Assembly: GCF_009618275.1 (NCBI RefSeq)
Contig: NZ_WIAD01000005.1
Span: 124,001-188,000 of the forward strand
DNA length: 64,000 bases
From: Roseimaritima sediminicola
Lineage (GTDB): Bacteria; Planctomycetota; Planctomycetia; Pirellulales; Pirellulaceae
Reading direction: 5' to 3'
Shown here: positions 19,786 to 27,781 of the stretch, one piece after another
Numbering within the stretch: the first letter of the stretch is position 1
Layout: the number at the start of each line of letters is the position of its first letter
Made by a program: the position numbers and the translations under genes
The notes under the pieces: generated by a model
The model's input: the letters and a program-made list of their open reading frames with translations, nothing else
Databases searched by the model: none
What the model was told of the DNA's origin: nothing

Positions 19786-19990
19786 GAGCCGTTTGGGCGA
19801 GAGCCCCGGTTTTTGTAGACGCGTTGCGAAGCAACCGCGGCTAGCGCCGAAACGGCTCAGGGAAAACCGCGGCTAGCGCCGAAACGGCTCAGGGAAAACC
19901 GCGGCTAGCGCCGAAACGGCTCAGGGAAAACCGCGGCTAGCGCCGAAACGGCTCAGGGAAAACCGCGGCTAGCGCCGAAACGGCTTAGGG
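19786..19990. repeat. interspersed repeat with fivefold 32-base tandem amplification
   Basis: The left part (19786-19820) starts with GAGCCGTTTGGGCGA and continues as GAGCCCCGGTTTTTG, matching the element at 36810-36840. From 19833 a 32-base unit (beginning AAAACCGCGGCTAGCGCC and ending GAAACGGCTCAGGG) is repeated five times: a slightly short first copy at 19833-19862, then 19863-19894, 19895-19926, 19927-19958 and 19959-19990, the last with one change. There is no spacer between units, so this is not CRISPR. It fills the 317 bases between clpC and the next gene; the rest of that gap shows only an AT-richer patch before 20067. Confidence 0.85.
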
Positions 19991-20066
19991 AAAAACCGCT
20001 GAGCCGGTTCCGTCAGGACCTATACTAGAGAGACGCTTCGAACTCGTTCGTCGTCTCTCTTTATTT

Positions 20067-23000
20067 ATGCTTGGGCTGTTCATGGCTACCGCACCCGTCT
20101 CGTCTCCGTCGTCCGGATCTCAGGTCAGCGATGCGTTCATCGAGCAGCGTATCGAAGAGGTTCGGCGGGGGCTGTGGCGGAGCGAATTGACGCGCTGTGT
20201 GCTGGGATTGTTGATCGGTGCCCTGGGCCTGTTGTTGGCTTGGTCGGTGGTAGACCAGTGGATTTGGTCGCCCGGCGTTTGGGGCCGGTCGCTGATCGCG
20301 GCTCTGGCGCTCGCCGCCGGGGTCGGTTGGTTGTGGATGCGTCTGCGGCCGTTGTTGACCGCCGAGATCGATCGGGCGTATGCGGCCTACGCGATCGAAC
20401 GAGACCTGCCGGCGCTGCAGCATGCGTTGACCAGCTATGTGACTTTGCGCCCGCAGCGGGCCGATCCGGGGCTGCGAGGCGTCGTCGTGCGATCGATCGG
20501 CCGGCAGGCCGCGAGCCGTCTGCGCGGTCACGGCGACCGCCTGCCTCAGGAAGCCCACAGCAGTTTTCAGTTGTGGATGATCGTCGCGGCCGTTCTGGCC
20601 GCCCTGGCCCTGTATGCGGTCGTCTCGCCCAAGAACACGTTTCAGTCCGCCGGTCGGTTGCTGATGCCGCTGGCACGAATCGACGCGCCGACGCGCGTCA
20701 AGATCCTGGAGGTAACGCCCGGCAGCGATCGAGTGATGGCCGGCAGGCAGGTGTCCGTCAGCGCTCGCTTTGCAGGACTGGGCGGTCGTGACCAGCCGCA
20801 GTTGATGCTGCAGACGATCGGCGAAGCGTCGCGGCGTATTGAGATGCGGGCCGATGACGAGGCGTCCGACTTGTATCACGCTACGTTGGGGCAGCCCTAC
20901 GGCCTGCAGACCACCACGCGATACGTTGTGACAGCCGGTGACGCCCGCAGCGAGCGGTTCACCATCGATGTGCGCGACGTGCCTGCGATCAACATTACGG
21001 CCGTGCGTTACCAGCCGCCTGCCTATACGGGCCGTCCGGTACGCTCCCAGAGTGCCGCGGCGGTCGAGGGGCTCGAAGGAACTCGCGTGATCGTACAGGC
21101 CCGAACGAATCGACCGATCCAATCCGGGCGGATCGAGTTTAATCCGCGCCGCACGCACGATCGCACGATCGCGTCGGCCGGTTCCAGCCCGCTGCGTTTG
21201 TCCGAAGACGGGCAGAGCGTCGAAGCCGAATGGACGCTGCGACGAGGCGATTCTGCTCGCGGACTGGTTACCATCGATAGTTATCGGTTGGTCGTCCAAG
21301 ACGCCGCCGGCGCCGAGAACCCCGAACCGGTGGTCTATCCCGTTCGCGTGCTGCCCGACCTGGCGCCCGAAGTTTCCTTTGCCGTTCCGACGCGCTCGCC
21401 GAAAGACGTGCCGGTCGATGCACAGCAGTTGATCGAAGTCCATGCGCTGGATCCGGACTTCGGGCTGACCGAGCTTCGCCTGAAGCTGCAGCGAGGCGTT
21501 CAGTTACTGGCCGAACCGGTGCTGTGGAGCGACGCCCAGGGAGATCGTCAAAGTCGCGTCGCGATCATGCGGTTTCGACCGGCCCAGTGGAATCTCAAAC
21601 CCGGCCATGAGATCACGGTAACGGCCGTGGCCAAAGACAACCGGCACGATTCCGAAGCGCGGCCCGCGCCCAACGTCACGCTCAGCGATCCGATCACGCT
21701 GCGCATCGTCGAGGCGGCTCAGTTGAGCGAGAACCAGCCTGCCGAAGACGGTTTGACGGCTGCGGATGATCAGCCAGCTGTCGATCCTCAAAACAATTCC
21801 GACGACGCTTCTCAGGACGGGCAAAGCGATTCGCAAGATGGTCAGGGAGAATCCCAAGACGGTCAGGGCGGTCAGGGTGGTCAGGGTGAGTCGCAGGGCG
21901 GTCAGGGCGAATCCCAGGATGGCCAAGGCGGCTCCCAGGACGGCCAAGGTGGTTCCCAGGACGGCCAAGGTGGTTCCCAGGACGGTCAAGGTGGTACGCA
22001 GGACGGCCAAGCTGGTACGCAGGACGGCCAAGCTGGATCGCAGGATGGTCAGGGCGAGATACAGGATGGCGCGCAAGATGGGCAGGGTGGTTCACAGGAC
22101 GGGCAGGGAACGCAAGACGGCCAAGGGACGATGCCTGAGGGCCAACGCGGTACCCAGGACGGCCAAGCTGGTTCACAAGATGGCCAAGGTGGCTCTCAAG
22201 TCGGCCAAGGTGGCTCTCAAGACGGGCAGGGCGGGTCTCAAGACGGACAGGGTGGCTCTCAAGACGGTCAACGCGGTACCCAAGACGGTCAGCGCGGTGC
22301 TCAGGACGGCCAAGCTGGTACCCAAGACGGTCAACGCGGTCCCCAGGACGGCCAAGGCAGCCAAGGTACCCCGGACGGTGCTCCGGACGGCCAGGGGACG
22401 ATGCCCGATGGCCAACGAGGACCACAAGACCGTCAGGGTGGCCTCCAGGATGGCCAAGGGGGACCTCAGGACGCCGAAGGCGGCTCGCAGGATGGTCAGG
22501 GAGCGGGCCCAGACGGGGACTCTCCGGCCGCCACGGGCGAAGCAGCTCCGGGCGCCGACGGGACCGGCAGTGCTGGGGCCGAAACGGGCGAAGCCGCGGG
22601 TGCGGAAGGCGGAGCCGGCGAGCAACCCGGCCAGCGTCCCGAGACCGATGCCGAAGCGTTCGAACGCATCAAAGAACACATCGAAGCGATGCGCGAGCAG
22701 TCCGGAGACGCGGCGACTGGACCCGATGCGGCCAGCGGAAGCGAAGCGGCCGGTTCTTCGGCTGAACAAGCGGCTTCGAGCGGTTCCGAATCCGGCGAGG
22801 GAATGACGCAGCCTGACGATGGTCAATCGGCCAGCGAAGCCGCGACGGATGCTTCCTCCTCGCCGGCCGACGCACAGCAAGGCGACTCCGCCTCTTCCGC
22901 CGCGGATGCGCCAGAGTCGGATGCGGCTGAGTCGGATGCGCCCGGCGCTCCCTCCTCTGACTCGGCGTCCGGCTCGCAAGCTTCCGGCGCCGAAGCGGGT

Positions 23001-23513
23001 GAAGCAGGCGAAGCGTCCGAAGCGGGCGCGTCGGAATCGGCTTCGTCCAGCGACGCCGCGTCGGCTTCGGAAGCCGGTCTTTCCAGCCGCGGCACGGCCG
23101 GCACGCCGGCGGATTCCGACGATTCGCCAATCGCGCCACCCGAAGCCGATCCGGCGGACTTGGAGTACGCCAAGAAGGCGACCGACATGGTCCTTGATTA
23201 TCTCGACCAGACGCGTGATCGTCCCGACGAGGAACTGCTGGAACGATTGAACTGGAGCGAGGAGGACCTGCGTCGATTCGAACAGCGTTGGCAGCAAACA
23301 CGCGAGCTGGCCCGGCAACCCGATGGGCAAGGCGGCGGGGAGTTTGAAGAGGCGTTGCGTTCTTTGGGACTGCGCCGCGACAACCCGCGCGCGATCCGTC
23401 AAAGCGATCGTCGCGACGCTTTACCGGGCGTGGAGGATGCGGGCACGCGCGTCCCCGCACCGCCGCTGTACCGCGATGCTTTCGAAGCCTTCCGTCGTTC
23501 TCTGAACCCGTAG
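20067..23513 (+). CDS. giant membrane protein with Q-D-G-Q repeats (DUF4175-like)
   Basis: Unknown inner-membrane/periplasmic protein of 1148 residues. The N-terminus has a helix pair (CVLGLLIGALGLLLAWSVV and ALALAAGVGWLWM), a third helix near residue 175 (LWMIVAAVLAALALYAVV), then a large extracytoplasmic beta-rich part (to about 560) with phrases such as ITAVRYQPPAYTGRPV and DLAPEVSF that recall DUF4175-type planctomycete proteins. Residues about 580-815 are Q-D-G-Q-G-G-S-type heptad-like repeats, followed by an acidic A/S/E-rich stretch to about 1030. The C-terminal 110 residues (ADLEYAKKATDMVLDYLDQT onward) look conserved and helical. Start could be 20067 or ATG 20082 (MATAPVSSP). No clear ribosome binding site. 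Function unknown. Confidence 0.8.
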   Translation: MLGLFMATAPVSSPSSGSQVSDAFIEQRIEEVRRGLWRSELTRCVLGLLIGALGLLLAWSVVDQWIWSPGVWGRSLIAALALAAGVGWLWMRLRPLLTAEIDRAYAAYAIERDLPALQHALTSYVTLRPQRADPGLRGVVVRSIGRQAASRLRGHGDRLPQEAHSSFQLWMIVAAVLAALALYAVVSPKNTFQSAGRLLMPLARIDAPTRVKILEVTPGSDRVMAGRQVSVSARFAGLGGRDQPQLMLQTIGEASRRIEMRADDEASDLYHATLGQPYGLQTTTRYVVTAGDARSERFTIDVRDVPAINITAVRYQPPAYTGRPVRSQSAAAVEGLEGTRVIVQARTNRPIQSGRIEFNPRRTHDRTIASAGSSPLRLSEDGQSVEAEWTLRRGDSARGLVTIDSYRLVVQDAAGAENPEPVVYPVRVLPDLAPEVSFAVPTRSPKDVPVDAQQLIEVHALDPDFGLTELRLKLQRGVQLLAEPVLWSDAQGDRQSRVAIMRFRPAQWNLKPGHEITVTAVAKDNRHDSEARPAPNVTLSDPITLRIVEAAQLSENQPAEDGLTAADDQPAVDPQNNSDDASQDGQSDSQDGQGESQDGQGGQGGQGESQGGQGESQDGQGGSQDGQGGSQDGQGGSQDGQGGTQDGQAGTQDGQAGSQDGQGEIQDGAQDGQGGSQDGQGTQDGQGTMPEGQRGTQDGQAGSQDGQGGSQVGQGGSQDGQGGSQDGQGGSQDGQRGTQDGQRGAQDGQAGTQDGQRGPQDGQGSQGTPDGAPDGQGTMPDGQRGPQDRQGGLQDGQGGPQDAEGGSQDGQGAGPDGDSPAATGEAAPGADGTGSAGAETGEAAGAEGGAGEQPGQRPETDAEAFERIKEHIEAMREQSGDAATGPDAASGSEAAGSSAEQAASSGSESGEGMTQPDDGQSASEAATDASSSPADAQQGDSASSAADAPESDAAESDAPGAPSSDSASGSQASGAEAGEAGEASEAGASESASSSDAASASEAGLSSRGTAGTPADSDDSPIAPPEADPADLEYAKKATDMVLDYLDQTRDRPDEELLERLNWSEEDLRRFEQRWQQTRELARQPDGQGGGEFEEALRSLGLRRDNPRAIRQSDRRDALPGVEDAGTRVPAPPLYRDAFEAFRRSLNP
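21805..22510 (+). repeat. coding minisatellite (QDGQ repeats)
   Basis: Within the giant protein a 21-base unit coding roughly for Q-D-G-Q-G-G-S is repeated more than twenty times with variants (GQRGTQD, GQAGTQD, GQGTMPE). Third-base differences between copies show many have diverged, while some neighbouring copies are nearly identical, so expansion seems to be ongoing. Copy number is likely to vary between strains. Confidence 0.85.
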
Positions 23514-23699
23514 CCGCCAAGCGACCGACTTGCGGCGATAAAAAACCGAAAAAACCAAAAAACTTTCGGTCGTCTCAGCGCGGCAAAACGGTGCGCTTCG
23601 AGGGGGCATAACGGTGACCGAAGCGCAGGCTACAATCGAGCCAGATCGGCTGTGTCGTGCGCCGTTTGTTCGCTTCGAAGTTTGGAATGAGACCCGTTC

Positions 23700-24494
23700 A
23701 TGTTGTTGCAAGAACCCGCTCGATCTCCCTACGACTTGGAGTTTCGACTGGGAGACTTTCCCGTCCGCATTGCCTGGACGTTTTGGTTGATGGCGGCCGT
23801 CTTCGGTTACGGACTGGCGGTTGGAATCGACCAGATCTTTCTGCAGGAGTATCGACAGTGGACTCCCGGTGTGTGGCTGATCTTATTGGTTTGGGCGGTG
23901 TGCATTCTGGTTTCGATCCTGGTGCATGAACTGGGGCACGCCTTGGCGTTTCGCCGCTACGGCATCCACAGCGGGATCGTGCTGTATCACTTCGGCGGGC
24001 TGGCGATTCCGCTGGCGGGCAACGGCTTCGGGCGGTCGCCTGCGCGGCTTTCCAGTAAGGAAAACCTTGTGATTGCAGCGGCCGGTCCGGTCGCTCAGCT
24101 GTTGTTGGCCGCGGCCGTGATTGTCCTGACACGTGCGGCTGGCTATCAGGTCCGTCTCCTGCCGGGCTGGCTGTACTGGATCCCCGGAGCCGGCGGTGGC
24201 GAGCCGATTCTGAACGTCGGCACGTTCGCTCTGGTGAATTGTTTGGTTTGGCCTAGCGTGATGTGGGCGGTGTTGAACCTGGTGCCGGTGTGGCCGCTGG
24301 ACGGAGGTCGCATCGCCCGCGAGTTGATCTCGCTTGGCGGCGGTACCCTGCGTCAAGCTCTGATGCTTTCGTTGGTCGCCGCAGGCTTGATGGCGGTCTG
24401 GGGATTCAGTTCGGGGAACGTCTTCTTGGCGATCTTGTTCGCCTCCTTGGCCTTCGGCAACTGGGAGATGTTGCAGTCGATGGGCGGCTGGTAA
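23700..24494 (+). CDS. M50 (site-2 protease type) membrane metalloprotease
   Basis: Intramembrane zinc metalloprotease of 264 residues. The zinc motif HELGH (residues 76-80) lies in a hydrophobic segment (VCILVSILVHELGHALAFRRYG), and the distal ligand is supplied by WPLDGGRIARE (Asp201), the standard pair for M50 proteins. About five to six membrane helices are visible, with no PDZ or CBS domain, so it is a minimal form like SpoIVFB-type or the uncharacterised bacterial branch. It stands alone; the upstream gene ends 186 bases before and nothing shows its substrate. A membrane-bound transcription factor or anti-sigma factor would be the expected target, by analogy only. Confidence 0.88.
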   Translation: MLLQEPARSPYDLEFRLGDFPVRIAWTFWLMAAVFGYGLAVGIDQIFLQEYRQWTPGVWLILLVWAVCILVSILVHELGHALAFRRYGIHSGIVLYHFGGLAIPLAGNGFGRSPARLSSKENLVIAAAGPVAQLLLAAAVIVLTRAAGYQVRLLPGWLYWIPGAGGGEPILNVGTFALVNCLVWPSVMWAVLNLVPVWPLDGGRIARELISLGGGTLRQALMLSLVAAGLMAVWGFSSGNVFLAILFASLAFGNWEMLQSMGGW

Positions 24495-24643
24495 GCGGGC
24501 AGCGCTGCGCCTGCAGCAGCGCGCAGCAGCGACATCGATCAGCCGTTTAGAAGTGTCTCGGCGGGCTGGGAATTTTCCCGAAACATGTTGCCAAGGTCTA
24601 AGAAGCGCGTAAAGTTACGCAAAGTTTGTTTGGGATCAATTTG

Positions 24644-24681
24644 TCAAGTGCCGATAACGAGGATCGTGATCGGCAACTTGA
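24644..24681. promoter_or_regulatory. inverted repeat upstream of the H1-like gene
   Basis: TCAAGTGCCGAT (24644-24655) and ATCGGCAACTTGA (24669-24681) are inverted with one bulged base and a 13-base spacer. It sits about 107 bases before the lysine-rich gene, in the otherwise empty 24495-24787 gap, followed by the palindrome TTGATCAA and a run of seven T. It could be an operator or an mRNA hairpin. Confidence 0.4.
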
Positions 24682-24787
24682 ACGTTGATCAAACTTTTTT
24701 TGCTTGACGGACGTGGCCGTGGTCATCGCGACAGAGTTCGCCTGACTCAAAAGTTCCGTCATGTTTCCTTTTCGCGGAGGAACCCCG

Positions 24788-25120
24788 ATGGCCAAGAAGA
24801 AAGCAACGAAGAAGGCGCCGAAGAAGAAGGCCGCCAAGAAGCGCGTAGCCAAGAAGACGGCTACCAAGAAGGCCGCCCGCAAGACCGCCAAGAAGAAGGC
24901 AGTCAAGAAGAAAGCCGCTAAGAAGAAGGTGACCAAGAAGAAAGCGGCGAAGAAGAAGGCCGTAAAGAAGACGGCCAAGAAGAAGACGGCTAAGAAGAAA
25001 GCCGCCAAGAAGAAGACGGCCAAAAAGAAAACCGCTAAGAAGAAAGCGGCCAAGAAGCGAGCGACCAAGAAGAAGACTTCCAAAGCCGCTCCGAAAAAGA
25101 AAGCGACGCGTCGCAAGTAA
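24788..25120 (+). CDS. lysine/alanine-rich histone H1-like protein
   Basis: Probable nucleoid-associated DNA-binding protein of 110 residues, composed nearly only of K, A, T, V and R in K-K-A / K-K-T repeats (for example KKKATKKAPKKKAAKK). This matches the C-terminal-domain-like composition of eukaryotic H1 and of bacterial Hc1/AlgP-type proteins. ATG 24788 is chosen because GGAGGA lies 6-7 bases upstream, an unusually good site for this window. The gene has its own region upstream with an inverted repeat and ends in a strong intrinsic terminator, which suggests high, independent expression. Codon use (AAG heavy) differs from neighbours but is forced by composition. DNA compaction is inferred, not shown. 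Confidence 0.85.
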   Translation: MAKKKATKKAPKKKAAKKRVAKKTATKKAARKTAKKKAVKKKAAKKKVTKKKAAKKKAVKKTAKKKTAKKKAAKKKTAKKKTAKKKAAKKRATKKKTSKAAPKKKATRRK

Positions 25121-25140
25121 GCGTCGGTCCCAAAGCCAAA

Positions 25141-25174
25141 CCGCATCGAGCTGCCGCTCGATGCGGTTTTTTTT
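25141..25174 (+). terminator. intrinsic terminator after the H1-like gene
   Basis: A perfect 11-base stem CCGCATCGAGC / GCTCGATGCGG with loop TGCC (25141-25166) is followed by eight T (25167-25174), 20 bases after the stop codon. This is a classic rho-independent terminator. Confidence 0.95.
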
Positions 25175-25193
25175 GTGGCATAGGCTTCCGCTT

Positions 25194-25297
25194 GTGGCAT
25201 AGGCTTCTAGCCTGTGAGCGGACGGCGCCAGCCGCTACGCCCCCGCGTCAATGGGACCAGGGGGTTGTTGTTTTCACAGGCTGGAAGCCTGTGCCAC
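25194..25297. repeat. 24-base inverted repeat pair (GTGGCAxAGGC family)
   Basis: The left arm 25194-25217 (starts GTGGCATAGGCTTCTAGCC) and right arm 25274-25297 (ends GGAAGCCTGTGCCAC) are inverted with 22 of 24 positions matching. The right arm is identical over 24 bases to 36878-36901, and shortened copies are at about 29853 (GTGGCATAGGC) and 59766 (GTGGCACAGGCTT). Both good copies lie next to stop codons of minus-strand genes. Confidence 0.8.
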
Positions 25298-25301
25298 TGG
25301 G

Positions 25302-26387
25302 CTACAGCGTGGGCAGCTGCGGCTTGGGCGGGGACGCGGCGGCTTTCTGTGCCAGACTTCGGATCAGCGACCGGGCGACCTTCTCCATCGGGGCTCGCGC
25401 CCGAGCGTCGTCGCGAATCACCGCGGCCAGTTCGCCCGCGTCGCCGGCTTCGCGAAGCACCGGATCGATGGGCACTTCGCCCAGAAACGGCACGTCCAGC
25501 TCTTCGGCCTTGGCCCGCGCTCCGCCGGCGCCGAAGATGTCGTAGCGACGGTTGCAGTCCGGGCAGACAAAGCCGCTCATGTTCTCCACCATTCCGGCGA
25601 CGGGGATCTTCACCGTGCCGAACATGCTGATCGCTTTGACCGCGTCGAGCAGCGCCACTTCCTGGGGCGTGCACACGACCACCGCACCGGCGATCGGAAC
25701 CGCACCCTGGGAAAGCGTCAGGGCCACGTCACCGGTTCCCGGCGGCATGTCGATGACCAGGTAATCCAGTTCACCCCAGTCGGTTTCGGTCAGGAACTGG
25801 GTGATGCTTTGATGCAGCATCGGACCTCGCCAGATCACGGCCTGGTCGGGTTCGATCAGAAACCCCATCGACATCACGGGCATCTGCCCGCAGCGGATCG
25901 GCTGGATCCGTTTGTTGGCTTCCAGCGTCGGCCGTCCTTTCAGGCCCAGCAGGTGCGGGACGCTGGGGCCGTAGACATCCGCATCCATCAATCCCACGCG
26001 GGCGCCCAGGCGTTCCAGGGTCAGGGCCAGCGACGCGGCGACCGTACTCTTGCCGACGCCGCCTTTGCCGGAACCGACCGCCAGAATGGTCTTGATGCGC
26101 ACGCCCGCTTGGCCGCTCCGGGCGGGCGGCCGGGCGTGGGGATGCACTTGGACCTCGACGGTCGTGCCGGGCAACCGGGAGGCCACGGCCGAGGCCACTT
26201 GCTCCTTGACGTCTTCGGCGATCGGCAGGGAATGCGTCGAGAGTCCCAGGCGGATGTCGGCGTGTTGTTGGCGGACGTGGATGTCACCGATCTGGCCCAT
26301 CGATCCCAGGGGGCGACCCGTTTCGGGGTCGGGCAGGTTTTCGATGGCGGCTCGCACCGCTTCGGCAGTCAATTTGGGTTCGCTCAT
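25302..26387 (-). CDS. mrp: Mrp/NBP35-type Fe-S carrier ATPase
   Basis: Cytoplasmic P-loop ATPase (ApbC/Mrp) that binds and hands over iron-sulfur clusters; 361 residues. Residues 1-95 form a MIP18/DUF59-like domain, followed by the deviant Walker A VGSGKGGVGKSTVA, then GLMDADVYGPSVPHLLG, the switch motif DYLVIDMPPGTGD and the cluster-binding CxxC in VENMSGFVCPDCNRRYDIFG. All are typical of Mrp. Starts at ATG 26387. It is downstream of pepT on the same strand (52 bases apart); a joint operon is possible but the functions are unrelated. Its stop lies 5 bases from an interspersed repeat. Confidence 0.94.
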   Translation of the reverse strand: MSEPKLTAEAVRAAIENLPDPETGRPLGSMGQIGDIHVRQQHADIRLGLSTHSLPIAEDVKEQVASAVASRLPGTTVEVQVHPHARPPARSGQAGVRIKTILAVGSGKGGVGKSTVAASLALTLERLGARVGLMDADVYGPSVPHLLGLKGRPTLEANKRIQPIRCGQMPVMSMGFLIEPDQAVIWRGPMLHQSITQFLTETDWGELDYLVIDMPPGTGDVALTLSQGAVPIAGAVVVCTPQEVALLDAVKAISMFGTVKIPVAGMVENMSGFVCPDCNRRYDIFGAGGARAKAEELDVPFLGEVPIDPVLREAGDAGELAAVIRDDARARAPMEKVARSLIRSLAQKAAASPPKPQLPTL

Positions 26388-26439
26388 ATTTCCGTTGTCA
26401 TAAATTCGGGCGTCAATGCGGTGCAGAGAAAGGTTGGGG

Positions 26440-27696
26440 TTACGATCGGCCGCGCTCGCTCCACAATCGCAACAGTTCTACTAGATGTTCGGTTGCGGCC
26501 ACCATCTGATCAAGGCAGGCAAATTCGTGCACCGCATGGATGTTGTGTTGGCCGCTGGAAAGGTTGGGGGTGGGCAGTCCCTTTTCGGTCAGTTGCGAGC
26601 CATCGGTACCGCCGCGGACGATTGTCCGTTGGCAGCTGTGTCCCAGATTCTGGTAGGCCTGCTCCGCTAGCGCGGCCGCCTCGGGCAGTTTCTCGAGGCC
26701 TTCGGCAAGATTGCGATACTGGCGCCGCACGTTGACTTCGACTTCCAGGCCGGGGAATTTCTGTTGGGTCTGCTGGGCGCATTGCCGGATCACTTCGGCA
26801 TAGCGCTGCAGTTCGGGCGTTTCAAAGCTGCGCAGGATCAATTCCACCTTGGCCTCGCCGACGCCGCCGCTGATGTTGTAGGGGTGGATGAAGCCCTGGC
26901 GATCCTCGGTGGTTTCGGGGCTTTCCCGCATCGGCAATCCGGCCAGAAAGTCGGCGGCCGCCCGCACGGCGTTGATCATTCGTCCTTTGGCGATCGCCGG
27001 ATGGATGTTGTGGCCGCGCAGGATGACGCTAGCCGCGTCGGCCGAAAACGTTTCCACGTCCAACTGGCCGGCATCGCCCCCGTCCAGCGTGTAGCCGACG
27101 ACCGCGTTCAGTTTGTCCAGATCGATGTAATCGGTGCCGCGTCCGATCTCTTCGTCGCAGGTGAACAGGATCCGCACCGGACCATGGACCAGGTGCGGGT
27201 TTTCCAGCAGGTGGTGGGCCAGTTCCATGATGATGGCCACGCCCGCTTTGTCGTCGCCGCCCAGCAGGGTGTTGCCGTCGGTGGTGATCAGGGTCGATCC
27301 GACCAAGTGTTTCAGTTCCGGCGTCTGGTCGACGCGAATCACTTGGCCGCTGGGCAGCCGGATGTCGCCGCCCTCGTAATGCTGGATCACCTGGGGCTGG
27401 ACGTTATGGCTGGGCGCTTCGGGCGATGTATCCAGGTGGGCGATCAGCGCCACCGCCGGACCCTGTCCGCCATCGGTCGCCGGCACGGTGGCCCAGACCA
27501 ATCCGCGGTCGTCCTGGTGCGGGTAATCGGCCGACATCTCGGTCAACTGCTGCGTCAGCAGGCGTCCCAGTTCCCACTGGCCGGCGCTGCTCGGGTACTG
27601 GTTCGGACCCGCCGCGGGGTCCGCCGCCGTATCCACCGAGACGTAGGAAAGGAAACGGTCGAGCAAACGTTGCCGATTGATCGCGGTGGTGGTCAT
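26440..27696 (-). CDS. pepT: peptidase T (tripeptide aminopeptidase)
   Basis: Cytoplasmic di-zinc M20 aminopeptidase that removes the N-terminal residue of tripeptides; 418 residues. The metal ligands are visible in order: His and Asp in LIAHLDTSPEA, Asp in LLGGDDKAGVA, the catalytic Glu pair in FTCDEEIGRG, Asp in YTLDGGDAG and the last His in LSSGQHNIHAVHEF. The match runs over the entire PepT length, and TIVRGGTDGSQLTEKGLPTPN is typical of PepT rather than of PepV or DapE. Starts at ATG 27696. The divergent exonuclease gene begins 85 bases away. Confidence 0.95.
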   Translation of the reverse strand: MTTTAINRQRLLDRFLSYVSVDTAADPAAGPNQYPSSAGQWELGRLLTQQLTEMSADYPHQDDRGLVWATVPATDGGQGPAVALIAHLDTSPEAPSHNVQPQVIQHYEGGDIRLPSGQVIRVDQTPELKHLVGSTLITTDGNTLLGGDDKAGVAIIMELAHHLLENPHLVHGPVRILFTCDEEIGRGTDYIDLDKLNAVVGYTLDGGDAGQLDVETFSADAASVILRGHNIHPAIAKGRMINAVRAAADFLAGLPMRESPETTEDRQGFIHPYNISGGVGEAKVELILRSFETPELQRYAEVIRQCAQQTQQKFPGLEVEVNVRRQYRNLAEGLEKLPEAAALAEQAYQNLGHSCQRTIVRGGTDGSQLTEKGLPTPNLSSGQHNIHAVHEFACLDQMVAATEHLVELLRLWSERGRS

Positions 27697-27781
27697 GGCA
27701 GAGGCCTACGGAGACGAAATCGCTACAATAAAACCAGCACGGTATTGTGACAGCATCTAGCGACCAGAGGGAGATAGGCGG

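Noticed and set aside
19833-19990. Possible CRISPR array because of a 32-base period
   Set aside because: The units are directly joined with no spacer and no cas gene is in the window.
21504-23402. Long open frames opposite the Q-D-G-Q repeats
   Set aside because: They are produced by the repeat on the other strand, with low-complexity content only.
25141-25174. Possible riboswitch expression platform
   Set aside because: It stands after a stop codon with no conserved aptamer upstream; it is a simple terminator.
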